DNA of 64,000 bases from Desulfobacterales bacterium (GCA_030834695.1 JAUQXK010000124.1:1-64000), one strand, 5' to 3'; counted from the stretch's first letter, positions 42,635 to 52,523 are shown. A program made the numbers and translations. Notes: generated from the sequence alone by a model not told the origin.

Positions 42635-44983
42635 TCATTCCAAGGGGGTGTTCTCTTCCAGGTTCCAGACTCCGCAAGGGCATGCCCCGGCGCAAAACCC
42701 GCAGCCGATGCACAGATTCTCGTTCACGGCGTATTCGTAGGCCTTGCCGCCCAGATCTTTGCGGCTGATGGCCGCCGGCGGGCAGACCGCCACGCACACC
42801 CCGCAGTCCCGGCAGGCGCCGCAGGACAGACACTGCGAACCGCACTGGTGCACATCCGCAAAGGCCGTGATGCGCGGGTCGAAATATTCGACGGTGACCC
42901 GTCCCTTTTCAATCATCTTTCGTCGGAAGGGGGCCGGGGTCCGGCCGTCGGTCTGGTCGGCGATCGCTTGGGCCACCACGCGGCCGGCACCGATGGCCTC
43001 GGTCAGAAGCCCCGGGCGCACCACGTCGCCGATGGCAAAAATCTTCGGGTCGCTGGTTCGGTAGCTCGGGTCGACTTTGATGAAGCCGCGCTCCACAGCG
43101 ATCCCCTCCGGCAGGAACGAAAGATCCGGCACATCGCCGATGGAGACGATCACCGTGTCGGCCGCAACTTCCTCGCCGTCGGCGAGCGTGATGCCGGAGA
43201 CGGTGATCGCGCGCGTGACAACCGGCCAGCGGAACCGGGCGCCCGCGGCTTCAGCGGCCTGGCGCTCCTTGCCGAAGGAAGCCGGCTGCTGCACATCCAG
43301 CAGCAGGATCTCTTCGGCGCCGAGACGGCGCGCCTCGGTGGCGGCGTCGCAGCCGACGTTGCCCGCGCCGATGACGACCACCCGCCGGCCGCACGCCGCG
43401 GTCCCGGCCTTGGCAGCCTCCAGGAAGTCGAGGGCTGAAATCGCCCGCTCGGCCCCCGGGATGGGCAGCAAGCGCGGCTTCTGGGCGCCGGTGGCCAGCA
43501 CCACGAAATCGAAGTCCTCCCGCATCCGGCCGAGCTCCTCGCGGCCGAGAGGCTGCTGCAGATGGATATGCGGAAGCACGTCCCGGATACGGTTGAGCTC
43601 GGTTTCGACCACCTCGCGCGGGATGCGGCTATCGGGAATGACCCGGGTGAACTTGCCGCCCAGCCGCCCGGCCACTTCGTAAACCGTTGTCGCATGCCCC
43701 TTCAGCCGCAGCTGCCAGGCCACCGACAGCCCGGCCGGCCCGCCGCCGACCACGGCAATGCGCCGGCCGCTGACCGGCGGAAGCTCCGGCAACTGGGCGC
43801 GGATGCTGGCCTGGCCGATCTGGGTTGTATCCACCGGCGCCATCGCGGCGGCCTGGCGGGTGCAGGACTGCATGCACAGGTTCGGACAAAGGTAGCCGCA
43901 GACCGCGGCCGGAAACGGCGTGTAAGCGAGCGCCAAGTCGACGGCTTCGTCGATCCGACCCTCGCGGATGAGCTGCCAGCGCCGCTGCACGGGAATCCCG
44001 GTCGGGCAGCCGGCTTCGCAGGGGGCGGCGTATTTCTGGTTCTCCCAGGTCGGCACGAAGCGCCGCAGCGCACCGGTTGTAATCACCGGGATCACGCTGC
44101 GGTCCAGCTGGCTGAGATCGCCGATCAGGCCGCCCGAGCCGAGCTCGGCGTTCCAGACCTCGCGGTGAAATCCACTCACGGGGCGGACCGATCGACCGGC
44201 TTTCTCGCTCGGAGAGCGGGCGACCAGCAACTGCCATTGGTCCCGCGCGGAGAAGGTGCGCAGCAGCTCGGCGCGGCCGATTTTTTTCAGAAACACCTTC
44301 AGGTTCGCCAGCAGCCAGTTCCAGTCCGGATCCCCGATGGGCGCCATGCGGGCGTCGGTCTGGCTGAAGCCGTCGTGGGGCCCGCGGAAAAAGACCTTGC
44401 CGCCGACCATGCCGACCAACGGCCGGTAGCCGAGAACGTTGTCGGGCGTCTGGGCCTCGTGGCCGCAGATTACGGCGATGCCGCCGGCCATGAACTCCCC
44501 GAAATAATCTCCCACCGATCCCAACACCCACAGCTCCGGTGGACCGAACCGGGGGTTGTGCTTGGTCATGGTCATGCCGCGGGCGCCGATGTTTCCGGCA
44601 ATGCAGAGCCGGCCCTGGGCCATGGCATTGGCGGCGCCGTTGCCGGCATTGCCGTGCACGACGATCTCGGCCCCGGCATTCAGCCAGCCCACGTCGTCGG
44701 AAGCCGGGCCGAGGACTTCGATCACCGTATTCGGAAATCCCATGGACCCGACCCGTTGCCCGGGCTGTCCGGTGACCCGAATAAAAACCGGCTGGTCGCC
44801 GGCGCGCCAGAGGCGGCCGCCGATGCCGTGCTGGCCGTAGGCTTCGATCTGCAGCCGCCGACAGCCTTCGGCCACGGCTTTTTGAATCTGTTCCTCCAGG
44901 ATGCGGGAACGAACGCGTTCACCCTCCTGCCGGCCCGCAATCACGTGGACCGATGTCGGCGTGTTCTGTTTGGGTTCGCTCAT
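42635..44983 (-). CDS. glutamate synthase GXGXG domain fused to GltD-like FAD reductase and ferredoxin
   Basis: A 782-residue fusion. Residues 1-260 are the GltB C-terminal GXGXG beta-helix domain (HGNAGNGAANAMAQGRLCIAG, GMTMTKHN). Residues from about 310 are GltD-like: an iron-sulfur binding part with CEAGCPTGIPVQ and CGYLCPNLCMQSCTR, then the FAD site IAVVGGGPAGLSVAW, the NAD(P)H site VVVIGAGNVGCDAA and FAIGDVVRPGLLTEAIG. The last 70 residues add ferredoxin-type cysteines (CLSCGACRDCGVCVAVCPP, then CIGCGFCAGACPCG), which ordinary GltD lacks. The ATG at 44983 has GGAG upstream. It completes a glutamate synthase with the two genes before it; the extra clusters may let ferredoxin supply electrons. 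Confidence 0.88.
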   Translation of the reverse strand: MSEPKQNTPTSVHVIAGRQEGERVRSRILEEQIQKAVAEGCRRLQIEAYGQHGIGGRLWRAGDQPVFIRVTGQPGQRVGSMGFPNTVIEVLGPASDDVGWLNAGAEIVVHGNAGNGAANAMAQGRLCIAGNIGARGMTMTKHNPRFGPPELWVLGSVGDYFGEFMAGGIAVICGHEAQTPDNVLGYRPLVGMVGGKVFFRGPHDGFSQTDARMAPIGDPDWNWLLANLKVFLKKIGRAELLRTFSARDQWQLLVARSPSEKAGRSVRPVSGFHREVWNAELGSGGLIGDLSQLDRSVIPVITTGALRRFVPTWENQKYAAPCEAGCPTGIPVQRRWQLIREGRIDEAVDLALAYTPFPAAVCGYLCPNLCMQSCTRQAAAMAPVDTTQIGQASIRAQLPELPPVSGRRIAVVGGGPAGLSVAWQLRLKGHATTVYEVAGRLGGKFTRVIPDSRIPREVVETELNRIRDVLPHIHLQQPLGREELGRMREDFDFVVLATGAQKPRLLPIPGAERAISALDFLEAAKAGTAACGRRVVVIGAGNVGCDAATEARRLGAEEILLLDVQQPASFGKERQAAEAAGARFRWPVVTRAITVSGITLADGEEVAADTVIVSIGDVPDLSFLPEGIAVERGFIKVDPSYRTSDPKIFAIGDVVRPGLLTEAIGAGRVVAQAIADQTDGRTPAPFRRKMIEKGRVTVEYFDPRITAFADVHQCGSQCLSCGACRDCGVCVAVCPPAAISRKDLGGKAYEYAVNENLCIGCGFCAGACPCGVWNLEENTPLE

Positions 44984-45030
44984 ATGTCTGCTCCGGGCGC
45001 CGCAGCCGGCGCCGAGGATCTGTCTTTTGC

Positions 45031-46665
45031 TTAAACCACGTACTTGATGCTCAGCCGCTCCGCCGTGTGATGGTCGTCCACCCCCAGGGCATCGGACATG
45101 CCGATGGGCAAGGAGGTCGAACGGCCGAGCGGCGCCACGATTTTCTTGAGCTCGGTGTCGAAGCTCAAAAACACGTCCACGACGCGCTGGGCCACGTCGT
45201 CGACGTCCAGCCGCCGGTACAGTCGCGGATCCTGGGCCGTAATGCCTTTGGGGCAAAGCCCGATGTTGCAGATGTTGCAGCGGTCGGACTCCGAGCCGAG
45301 GCAGCCGGCCGCCGCCTGCATGATGTACTTGCCGACCTGGATGCCGCTGGCGCCGAGCATGATCAGGGCCGCGGCGTTGGCGGCCAGGTTTCCGCTCTTG
45401 CCGATGCCCCCGCCGGCAAACAGCGGCAACTGGTTCTGCATGCCCAGCTTGACGAGCGTCAGATAGGCATCGCGGATGTTGCTGGCGATCGGGTGCCCCA
45501 TGTGGTTCATGGACACGTTGTAGGCCGCCCCCGTGCCGCCGTCTTCGCCGTCGATCGCCAGCCCCGCGGCATAGGGGTTGCGGGTGAGGTTGTTCAGCAC
45601 GGCCAGCGCGGTGGAGGTGCCTGAAATTTTCGGATACACCGGCACGCGGAAGCCCCACGCCATGGACATGGACTGAATCATCTTGGCCACCGACTCCTCG
45701 ATCGAGTACTTGGTCTGGTGGGTCGGCGGACTCGGCAGGTTCACCCCCGGCGGCACCCCGCGGATGGCGGCGATCAGCCGGTTGACCTTGTACCACATGA
45801 GCAGTCCGCCGTCGCCGGGCTTGGCCCCCTGGCCGTACTTGATCTCGATGGCGCAGGGGTCTTCCTTCATCTCGGGGATGGCATGCAGGATCTCGTCCCA
45901 CCCGAAATAGCCGCTGGCGATCTGCAGGATGACGTATTTGAGAAACCGCGAGCGCAGCAGCCGCGGCGGGCACCCGCCTTCGCCGGTGGAGATGCGCACC
46001 GGCATGCCGAGCTCCTCGTTCAGATAGGCCACTCCCAGCTGGAGCCCTTCCCACATGTTGGGCGACAGCGCACCAAAGGACATGCCGCCGACGATCAGCG
46101 GGTAGATCTCCCGCACCGGCGGGATCCAGCCGTTTTCGCGGACGTGCTTGAGATTCTCCTCCGGGGGCAGCACCCGTCCCAGCAGCGTTCGCAGCTCGAA
46201 TTCGTGCCGCCCGGCGTCGAGCGCCGGGTCGGTCAGCATGGAGATGCGGATGAACTTCAACCGGTCCAGCAGCACGCCGGGCACGTTGCGCCGGCCGCCG
46301 CGGCGCCGGGGCTGCCCGCCGCGGTCGACGTGAAACCGCAGCTTGTCGGCCTCATCGGCCCGCACCGGTCCGATGGCGTTGTTGGGGCAGACCAGATTGC
46401 ACATGGCGCAGCCCACGCACGCGTAGGCGGAATCGGTCCGCTGGCGCACGCCGTAGTAGGATTTGTAAACGGTCGCCGGCGCCTCCATGAACCCCAGCGG
46501 GGGTTCGAGCTGCCGCTTGCGGAAGACCCCGAGCTCAATGGCGTTCACCGGGCAGACGGCCGTGCACTTGCCGCACAGGGTGCAGGTGTCGCGGCTCCAG
46601 CGGATCTGCCAGGGCAGGTCCTTGACGCTCAGTGTGGAAGGGGTAATGGCTCTTTCTGACGGCAT
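45031..46665 (-). CDS. glutamate synthase central/FMN-binding domain protein with ferredoxin head
   Basis: A 544-residue protein equivalent to the FMN-binding synthase domain of GltB, where 2-oxoglutarate and ammonia become glutamate. An N-terminal two-cluster ferredoxin region has CTLCGKCTAVCPVNA and CVGCAMCNLVCPNNA. The barrel follows with GGMSFGALSPNMWEGL, STGEGGCPP, EIKYGQGAKPGDGGLL, GEDGGTGAAYNVSMNHMG and the 3Fe-4S cysteines CLGSESDRCNICNIGLCPKG. AGGAGG precedes the ATG at 46665, which overlaps the end of the glutaminase gene by 37 bases. Archaea and several anaerobes have this stand-alone form. Confidence 0.92.
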   Translation of the reverse strand: MPSERAITPSTLSVKDLPWQIRWSRDTCTLCGKCTAVCPVNAIELGVFRKRQLEPPLGFMEAPATVYKSYYGVRQRTDSAYACVGCAMCNLVCPNNAIGPVRADEADKLRFHVDRGGQPRRRGGRRNVPGVLLDRLKFIRISMLTDPALDAGRHEFELRTLLGRVLPPEENLKHVRENGWIPPVREIYPLIVGGMSFGALSPNMWEGLQLGVAYLNEELGMPVRISTGEGGCPPRLLRSRFLKYVILQIASGYFGWDEILHAIPEMKEDPCAIEIKYGQGAKPGDGGLLMWYKVNRLIAAIRGVPPGVNLPSPPTHQTKYSIEESVAKMIQSMSMAWGFRVPVYPKISGTSTALAVLNNLTRNPYAAGLAIDGEDGGTGAAYNVSMNHMGHPIASNIRDAYLTLVKLGMQNQLPLFAGGGIGKSGNLAANAAALIMLGASGIQVGKYIMQAAAGCLGSESDRCNICNIGLCPKGITAQDPRLYRRLDVDDVAQRVVDVFLSFDTELKKIVAPLGRSTSLPIGMSDALGVDDHHTAERLSIKYVV

Positions 46666-47759
46666 ATGCGAACCTCCTGGCGGCCCGGGCCGACGACCGC
46701 CGTGTCCAGATACATGGGCTGAAAATCCCGACTTTTGTCGCGCAGGGGAATGGCGGCGTCCAATCCGCAGATTTCCGATGAGAAAGCGTACACCCCGGGT
46801 TTGCCGCCGACCACCCCCGGTCGCAGCTTCTTGCGGTCCTGGACCATGAACAGGCTCCCGTCGGGCAGGCAGCCGATGACGCAGTTGGGCCCGTCGATGA
46901 TGAGCGGCCGGCAGGCTTGCTTCAGGTTGCGCAGGAAGTGGGCGTCGGGATGCCGGGCGATGTCCTCGTCCTGCAGGGGCGTGATCAGATGTTTATAGGT
47001 TTCGATCCCGAAGCCGAGCGTCCGGGTCATGTAGTGCAGAATGTGCGTGAACACCTCCGAGTCTGAGTTGTAGCCGATGTACCCCGGGAATCCGCGCGAC
47101 TCGAGAAAGGTCCGGATCGGGATGAACGCCGTGTTCTCCCCGTTGGTCATGCTGGCGAACCCCTGAATGAAAAACGGATGGCAGGCGTAAAGATTGATCG
47201 CATAATTGGTGTTCTGACGCCCCTGAGCCAGGATCACCCGTGCCGCGAGTTCCTTGCGATCCAGCTGCAGGTGCCGGGCCACCGCCAGGGGATCGCCGAT
47301 TTCTTTGATCATGATCACGTCCGGCCAGAAGGAAAAAACGATCATGTCCTCTTTTTCCTCGCCCATGGCCCGCAGCTTCAACCGGGTCGTCATCAGCCGC
47401 AGCTGGAGTTCCTCCGGACCGAGCCCCTCCCACTCCTCCGGGTATTCATAGGCCCGAATGAGATAGACGTCCCGCCGCGGCACACCCGCCGGCGGGGTCT
47501 TGGGCACTTTGATGGAGATCTTGTATTTGGTCATGAAGCCGACGTCCATCATGAAGGCGTCCAGGCGCTTCAACCCGGCTTCACTGAAAATCCCCGACAG
47601 GATCGGCGCGTCCTTCATGTCTTCGAAGGGGCCGCTCAAGTCCCGCAGGAACAGGCCGACACCGGATCCGTCATGGCCTTCACGCATAACATTGAGGGCT
47701 TCAATGGCCACCATGGGCGAAAGCGGCTCCCGGCTGGCGATGGCAAACAAGCGGCACAT
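46629..47759 (-). CDS. glutamate synthase glutaminase subunit (class II amidotransferase)
   Basis: A 376-residue Ntn-type glutaminase that releases ammonia from glutamine for the synthase. The ATG at 47759 makes the protein begin Met-Cys-Arg-Leu-Phe, so removal of Met exposes the nucleophile Cys; GAGGAG lies 7 bases upstream, and a longer in-frame start at 47789 would bury this Cys. GHDGSGVGLFLRD, a NTNYAINLYACHPFF segment and YNSDSEVFTHILHY are the class II amidotransferase marks. It is the first gene of a three-gene glutamate synthase operon followed by purF, another glutamine-using enzyme. Confidence 0.9.
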   Translation of the reverse strand: MCRLFAIASREPLSPMVAIEALNVMREGHDGSGVGLFLRDLSGPFEDMKDAPILSGIFSEAGLKRLDAFMMDVGFMTKYKISIKVPKTPPAGVPRRDVYLIRAYEYPEEWEGLGPEELQLRLMTTRLKLRAMGEEKEDMIVFSFWPDVIMIKEIGDPLAVARHLQLDRKELAARVILAQGRQNTNYAINLYACHPFFIQGFASMTNGENTAFIPIRTFLESRGFPGYIGYNSDSEVFTHILHYMTRTLGFGIETYKHLITPLQDEDIARHPDAHFLRNLKQACRPLIIDGPNCVIGCLPDGSLFMVQDRKKLRPGVVGGKPGVYAFSSEICGLDAAIPLRDKSRDFQPMYLDTAVVGPGRQEVRICRQKEPLPLPH

Positions 47760-48278
47760 GCAAAACTCCTCTATGCTGAATTGAGGCAACAGCGCCCGCG
47801 GTCTGGCGGATGGGAGGCTCCTTCCCCAACCAGGGCCGCAGGCGTTTCTTGATTAAGAATACGCCCCCTCATTGCATCGACGGGCAACCAGACCGTTTCT
47901 GGCAGGGCGGTGATGCATCGCGGAAAAATGACGTAATCGGGCGGTCCAAAAATATGAATTAAAAAAAAGGCGGAGTCAACCGAAATTACAGCGGCGGAGT
48001 GGGAAAAAGGTAAATGTTACAAAATTGTCAAGCAAACGACGGCACGGCGGTAACGACGGCGCAAATGGCGGGATGGATCGGTTTGACACTGATTTGGAAT
48101 TCTTCTATCATCCGCCCATCTATTTGACTCGCGCTTTATGGATCGAGCGTCGTCCGTGACACCCCCGGAATATCGATCGCGTCGGCAACCCAAACTCCAG
48201 CCGATCATCCACCATGCCTGAAGGGTGCCACAGGGTCAGCGCGTCTCCCGAATTCTACTTCAAGACCCAGGAGGAGCC
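47760..48278. other. intergenic region between divergent gltB-type operon and M48 protease gene
   Basis: A gap of about 520 bases with no convincing gene. The part at 47930-48010 is AT-rich and probably holds the promoter of the minus-strand glutamate synthase genes. A good plus-strand promoter lies at 48083-48111. Confidence 0.5.
48083..48111 (+). promoter_or_regulatory. sigma-70 type promoter for the M48 lipoprotein gene
   Basis: A perfect TTGACA, a 17-base spacer and TATCAT. Transcription would start near 48118, leaving a leader of about 160 bases before the ATG at 48279, and could run on into glnE. Confidence 0.62.
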
Positions 48279-49616
48279 ATGCCGCCGTCCGGCCTCAACC
48301 CACCTTATCACGGCAATATAACCCGCCGCCGGTTCATGTGGCTGACCGGCATGGCCGCCGCCGGCATGGCCGCCGGTTGCGCCGCCAACCCGGTCACGGG
48401 CAGAAGCCAGTTCATGACGGTCTCCGAGCAGGAGGAGATCCAGATCGACCGTCAGTATTCGCCCATGCAGTTCTCGGACGATTACGGCCCGGTTCAGGAC
48501 GCCGCCCTGAACGCCTACGTCAGCGGGGTCGGCCGCGCCTTGACCCCGCGCACCCACCGGCCCAACATGCCTTACTCGTTCCGGGTGGTCAACGCCACCT
48601 ACATCAATGCCTATGCGTTTCCCGGCGGCAGCATCGCCTGCACGCGGGGCATTCTGCTCAACCTGGACAACGAAGCCGAACTGGCGGCTTTGCTGGGACA
48701 CGAAATCGGCCATGTCAACGCCCGGCACACGGCCGAGCAGATGTCCAAAGGCCAGCTCTCCAGCATCCTGGTCGGCGGGCTGTCGATCATTGCCGACGTG
48801 GCGGCGCCCGGCATGGGCCAAGTCGCCTCAACCCTCGGCGGGGCCGGCGCCGGTGCTTTCCTGGCAAGCTACAGCCGCGACAACGAACGGCAGGCCGACG
48901 CCCTCGGCACCGAATACATGGTAAAGGCCGGCTACGGCCCTGAGGGGATGGTCGACCTGATGGAGATGCTCAACGGTTTGAACAAATCAAAGCCTAGCTC
49001 CATCGAACTCATGTTCGCCACCCACCCCATGAGCGACGAGCGCTATCAAACCGCGGTGAATGCCGTCCGCACTACGTATGCGCAGGCCAAAGGTCTGCCG
49101 CTTTACCGGGAACGCTACATGGACCATACGGCAGCTCTGCGCGCCATCAAAGGTGCCATCGAGGAAATGCAGAAGGGCGACAAGGCTCTCGGTTCCAAAA
49201 ATTTCGGCCAGGCCGAAACCCATTACCAAACCGCCCTGAAGCAGGCTCCCAATGACTATGCCGGTTTGGTCTCGATGGCCAAGTGCCAGCTGATTCAAAA
49301 GAAATTCAACGAGGGCGCCCGGTATGCCCAGCAGGCCCAATCGATTTACCCCCAGGAAGCCCAGGGCCATTATTTAAGCGGCTTCGCCGAGCTAAATCTG
49401 AAGCAGTATGAGGCTGCCTACAAAGACTTCCAGGCCGCCCAGCGCCTTTTGCCGGCAAATCCCAACACGATTTTCTTCATGGGATATGCCCAAGAGGGGA
49501 TGAACCGACGCCCGGAAGCCGCCCAGGAGTATCGACGCTACCTTCAGCAGGTGCGACAGGGGAAATATGCTCAGCATGCCCAACAGCGGCTGCAAGAGTG
49601 GGGGTACGCCCGCTAA
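48279..49616 (+). CDS. M48 zinc metalloprotease lipoprotein with TPR repeats (BepA/YfgC-like)
   Basis: A 445-residue periplasmic protease. The N-terminus has a twin-arginine-style signal (RRRFMWLTG) followed by the lipobox AAGC, so it appears to be a Tat-exported lipoprotein. The protease domain has the zinc motif HEIGH with NAYAFPGGSIACTRG before it and NERQADALG after it. The last 130 residues are tetratricopeptide-like helices (GDKALGSKNFGQAETHYQTA and following). The layout matches BepA/YfgC, which checks outer-membrane protein assembly and lipopolysaccharide transport. AGGAGG precedes the ATG. Its stop codon is immediately followed by the glnE start (TAAATG). Confidence 0.9.
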   Translation: MPPSGLNPPYHGNITRRRFMWLTGMAAAGMAAGCAANPVTGRSQFMTVSEQEEIQIDRQYSPMQFSDDYGPVQDAALNAYVSGVGRALTPRTHRPNMPYSFRVVNATYINAYAFPGGSIACTRGILLNLDNEAELAALLGHEIGHVNARHTAEQMSKGQLSSILVGGLSIIADVAAPGMGQVASTLGGAGAGAFLASYSRDNERQADALGTEYMVKAGYGPEGMVDLMEMLNGLNKSKPSSIELMFATHPMSDERYQTAVNAVRTTYAQAKGLPLYRERYMDHTAALRAIKGAIEEMQKGDKALGSKNFGQAETHYQTALKQAPNDYAGLVSMAKCQLIQKKFNEGARYAQQAQSIYPQEAQGHYLSGFAELNLKQYEAAYKDFQAAQRLLPANPNTIFFMGYAQEGMNRRPEAAQEYRRYLQQVRQGKYAQHAQQRLQEWGYAR

Positions 49617-52523
49617 ATGACCGAGGGGCGAACGGAGCCCATGCTCGCCATCGAGTGCTGGCCGGACATCCTGAAAGCGGACCTCGAAACCCGGCGCCAG
49701 CGGTTGGAACAGGCGTTGCTGGAGGCCGGCACCCGCCTTCCGGCAGACCGTGACCTGCAGGGCCAGCTCGACCGGGCCCTTGTCTTCAGCGACTTCATCA
49801 CCGAGAGCCTCATCCGCGATCCGCTTCTGCTGGACCATCTCTGGCGCAGCGGAACTGGGCAGCACCCGACGGCGCCCGGCGCTTCTGCATCCCGCCTGAT
49901 GGCCGGCCTGGAGGGAACCGAGGGCATCGACGATCTCGCCGGCCGCCTGCGCCGCTTCCGCCGGCGGGAGATGGTCCGCATCGCCTGGCGCGATCTCAAC
50001 GGACTCGCCGATCTGGCCGCAACCACGTCCGACCTTTCCGACCTGGCCGACGCCTGCCTGAATCAAGCCCTCGCCTGGCTGTATGCGGCCCAATGCGGCG
50101 AACGGGGAACCCCGGTTTCCACGGATGGAACCCCCATGGAGCTGGTGGTCCTGGCCCTCGGCAAGCTGGGCGCACGCGAATTGAACTTCTCCTCCGACGT
50201 CGACCTGATCTTTGCGTTTCCCGGCAGCAGCCACCCCCGCGACGGGGAACCGGAGGTCGACCCTGAAGGTTTTTTTGCACGCCTGTGCCGCCGGCTCATC
50301 CAGGTCATCGGCCAGCCGACCACCGAGGGGCTGGTCTTCCGGGTGGATCTGCGGCTGCGGCCCTTCGGCGACAACGGCCCGCTGGTGCTTAGCTTCGATG
50401 CCATGGAGCACTACTATCAGGACCAGGGCCGGGACTGGGAACGCTACGCCTGGATCAAGGCACGCGCCGTCGCGGGCGACGAGCGCGCCGGGCAGGTGCT
50501 GCTCAAGCGCCTGCATCCGTTCGTCTACCGGCGCTATCTCGATTTCGGCGCCTTTGAATCCCTGCGGGCCATGAAGCACATGATAACTCAAGAGGTCGCA
50601 CGCCGGGGAATGCAGCAGAACATCAAGCTCGGCCGGGGCGGTATCCGCGAGATCGAGTTTTTCGGACAGATCTTCCAGCTGATCCGCGGCGGCGTAAGCC
50701 CCGAGCTGCAAAAAAGACCGATCCGCGAGGTTCTGGCAGCGCTGGCCGGCGAAGGCCACATCCCGGAAGCGGTTCATCGCGAGTTGGATGCGGCCTATGT
50801 CTTTTTGCGAACAGCCGAGCATCGCCTCCAGGAGGCGGCCGATCAGCAGACCCACGAACTGCCTTCGGATCCGTTCGGCCAGGCCCGCTTGGCGGCTTCC
50901 ATGGGGTTCGACAGCCATGAGTCCTTCCGGGCTGCCCTCGACCGCCACCGCGATACCGTCCACGGCCACTTTCAGCTGTTGCTCGAAAGCCCTGACGTCG
51001 ACCGGTCCGGCCGGCACCCCGACGACGGCATCAGCCATATCTGGCACCAGAAGATGGACCCGACCGAGGCATCGGCGGTGTTGGCGCAAATGGGGTACCA
51101 TCCGCCGGCGGAGGCGCTTCAGCTCCTGAACGATCTGCACGACGATTCCGCGACCCGCGCGCTCAGTTCCACCGGCCGCCAGCGCCTCGACCGGCTCATC
51201 CCGCTGGTGGTGGCCGAGGCCGGTCGGGCCGACCAGCCCCTCACCGCCCTGCGCCGGCTGGTGGACCTGATCCGAGCGGTGGAGCGGCGCACCAGCTACC
51301 TGGCGCTGCTGCTGGAATACCCGGCCGCGCTGGCGCATCTGGTGAAGCTGGCGGACGCCAGTCCCTGGATCGCTTCGCTTCTGGCGCAGCACCCCGTGCT
51401 GCTGGACGAACTGCTCGATCCCCGCACCCTTTATCGTCCCCCGTCGCGGGAGATGCTGGAAGCCGAGATCAAACGCCGCCTGGACCGCGCCCCGGGCGAG
51501 GATCTCGAGGCGCAAATCGAAACCCTCTGCATCTTCAAGCAAATCAACGTGCTGCGCGTGGCCGCCGCAGACGTCAGCGGCCGGATGCCGCTGATGCGTG
51601 TCAGCGACTATCTCTCGGACATCGCCGAGGTGGCCATCAATGCCGTCGTGGACCTCACCTGGCGCCATCTGGTGGAGCGGCATGGCCGGCCGGAATGCCG
51701 TTTGGAAGGGGTTTCCTGCGAGCGGGGGTTCGGGGTGGTCGCCTACGGCAAGCTGGGTGGGCTTGAATTGGGGTATGGCTCCGACCTGGACCTGGTATTC
51801 CTGCACGCCGGTGTTGACGGTCAGACCCACGACGGCCCCCAGCCCATCGACAACGCGCAGTTTTTCAATCGCCTGGGGCAGCGGGTCATTCATCTTTTAA
51901 CGTCCCACACCCGCGCCGGCCGGGTTTACGAGATCGATATGCGGCTGCGGCCGAGCGGAATTTCCGGCGTCCTGGTGCAGCACGTAGAGGCCTTTCGCGA
52001 CTACCAGTTGAACCACGCCTGGACATGGGAGCATCAGGCCCTCATCAAGGCACGGCCGGTGAGCGGGGAGCACCTCATCACCTCCCGCTTCGAAGCCATC
52101 CGCGCCGAGGTTCTTTCCCGGCAACGACCGCGCGCGAAGCTGCATGCCGACGTGGCGGACATGCGCGCGCGCATGCGGGCCGACCAGCATCGCCTCGCCC
52201 CGGGCCTCTTCGATCTGAAGCAGGATCCGGGCGGAATCGTCGATATCGAATTCCTGGTGCAGTATCTGGTCCTGCGGCATGCCCACCGTTATCCGGAGCT
52301 GGTGCGGTGGACCGACAACGTCCGCCTGATCCAGACCCTGATCGGCTCGGCCGTGCTCAACGAGTACATGGCCCACGTTCTCAAACACGCCTATCTCATC
52401 TACCGCGCCGCCGCCCACCAGCTGAGCCTGCAGGAGAAACCGGCGCGCGTGCCGGCGGAAAAATTCGAGCGCCTGCAGGAGCGCATCCGCCAAATCTGGG
52501 AGGCCTTTTTCCCGGGCCGCTGA
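49617..52523 (+). CDS. glnE: bifunctional glutamine synthetase adenylyltransferase/deadenylylase
   Basis: A 968-residue enzyme, close to the 946 of E. coli, that switches glutamine synthetase off by adding AMP to one tyrosine and on by removing it, under PII control. Both nucleotidyltransferase domains are intact: GKLGARELNFSSDVDLIFAF (deadenylylase, about residue 179) and GKLGGLELGYGSDLDLVFLH (adenylyltransferase, about residue 709), each with its second acidic motif (VDLRLRPFGDNG and IDMRLRPSGISG). The start codon directly follows the M48 stop; an ATG 24 bases later is possible. The target Tyr is present in the glnA encoded at 57.1 kb. Confidence 0.95.
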   Translation: MTEGRTEPMLAIECWPDILKADLETRRQRLEQALLEAGTRLPADRDLQGQLDRALVFSDFITESLIRDPLLLDHLWRSGTGQHPTAPGASASRLMAGLEGTEGIDDLAGRLRRFRRREMVRIAWRDLNGLADLAATTSDLSDLADACLNQALAWLYAAQCGERGTPVSTDGTPMELVVLALGKLGARELNFSSDVDLIFAFPGSSHPRDGEPEVDPEGFFARLCRRLIQVIGQPTTEGLVFRVDLRLRPFGDNGPLVLSFDAMEHYYQDQGRDWERYAWIKARAVAGDERAGQVLLKRLHPFVYRRYLDFGAFESLRAMKHMITQEVARRGMQQNIKLGRGGIREIEFFGQIFQLIRGGVSPELQKRPIREVLAALAGEGHIPEAVHRELDAAYVFLRTAEHRLQEAADQQTHELPSDPFGQARLAASMGFDSHESFRAALDRHRDTVHGHFQLLLESPDVDRSGRHPDDGISHIWHQKMDPTEASAVLAQMGYHPPAEALQLLNDLHDDSATRALSSTGRQRLDRLIPLVVAEAGRADQPLTALRRLVDLIRAVERRTSYLALLLEYPAALAHLVKLADASPWIASLLAQHPVLLDELLDPRTLYRPPSREMLEAEIKRRLDRAPGEDLEAQIETLCIFKQINVLRVAAADVSGRMPLMRVSDYLSDIAEVAINAVVDLTWRHLVERHGRPECRLEGVSCERGFGVVAYGKLGGLELGYGSDLDLVFLHAGVDGQTHDGPQPIDNAQFFNRLGQRVIHLLTSHTRAGRVYEIDMRLRPSGISGVLVQHVEAFRDYQLNHAWTWEHQALIKARPVSGEHLITSRFEAIRAEVLSRQRPRAKLHADVADMRARMRADQHRLAPGLFDLKQDPGGIVDIEFLVQYLVLRHAHRYPELVRWTDNVRLIQTLIGSAVLNEYMAHVLKHAYLIYRAAAHQLSLQEKPARVPAEKFERLQERIRQIWEAFFPGR

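Noticed and set aside
44984-46054. In-frame extension of the GXGXG/GltD fusion to a 1139-residue protein
   Set aside because: The added part overlaps the synthase gene out of frame and is low-complexity; the ATG at 44983 has a ribosome binding site and begins the expected domain.
49392-51893. Long open frame (833 codons) on the minus strand opposite the M48 and glnE genes
   Set aside because: It lies antisense to glnE, whose motifs are intact, and its translation has the Arg/Gly/His-rich composition of a GC-rich shadow frame with no recognisable domain.
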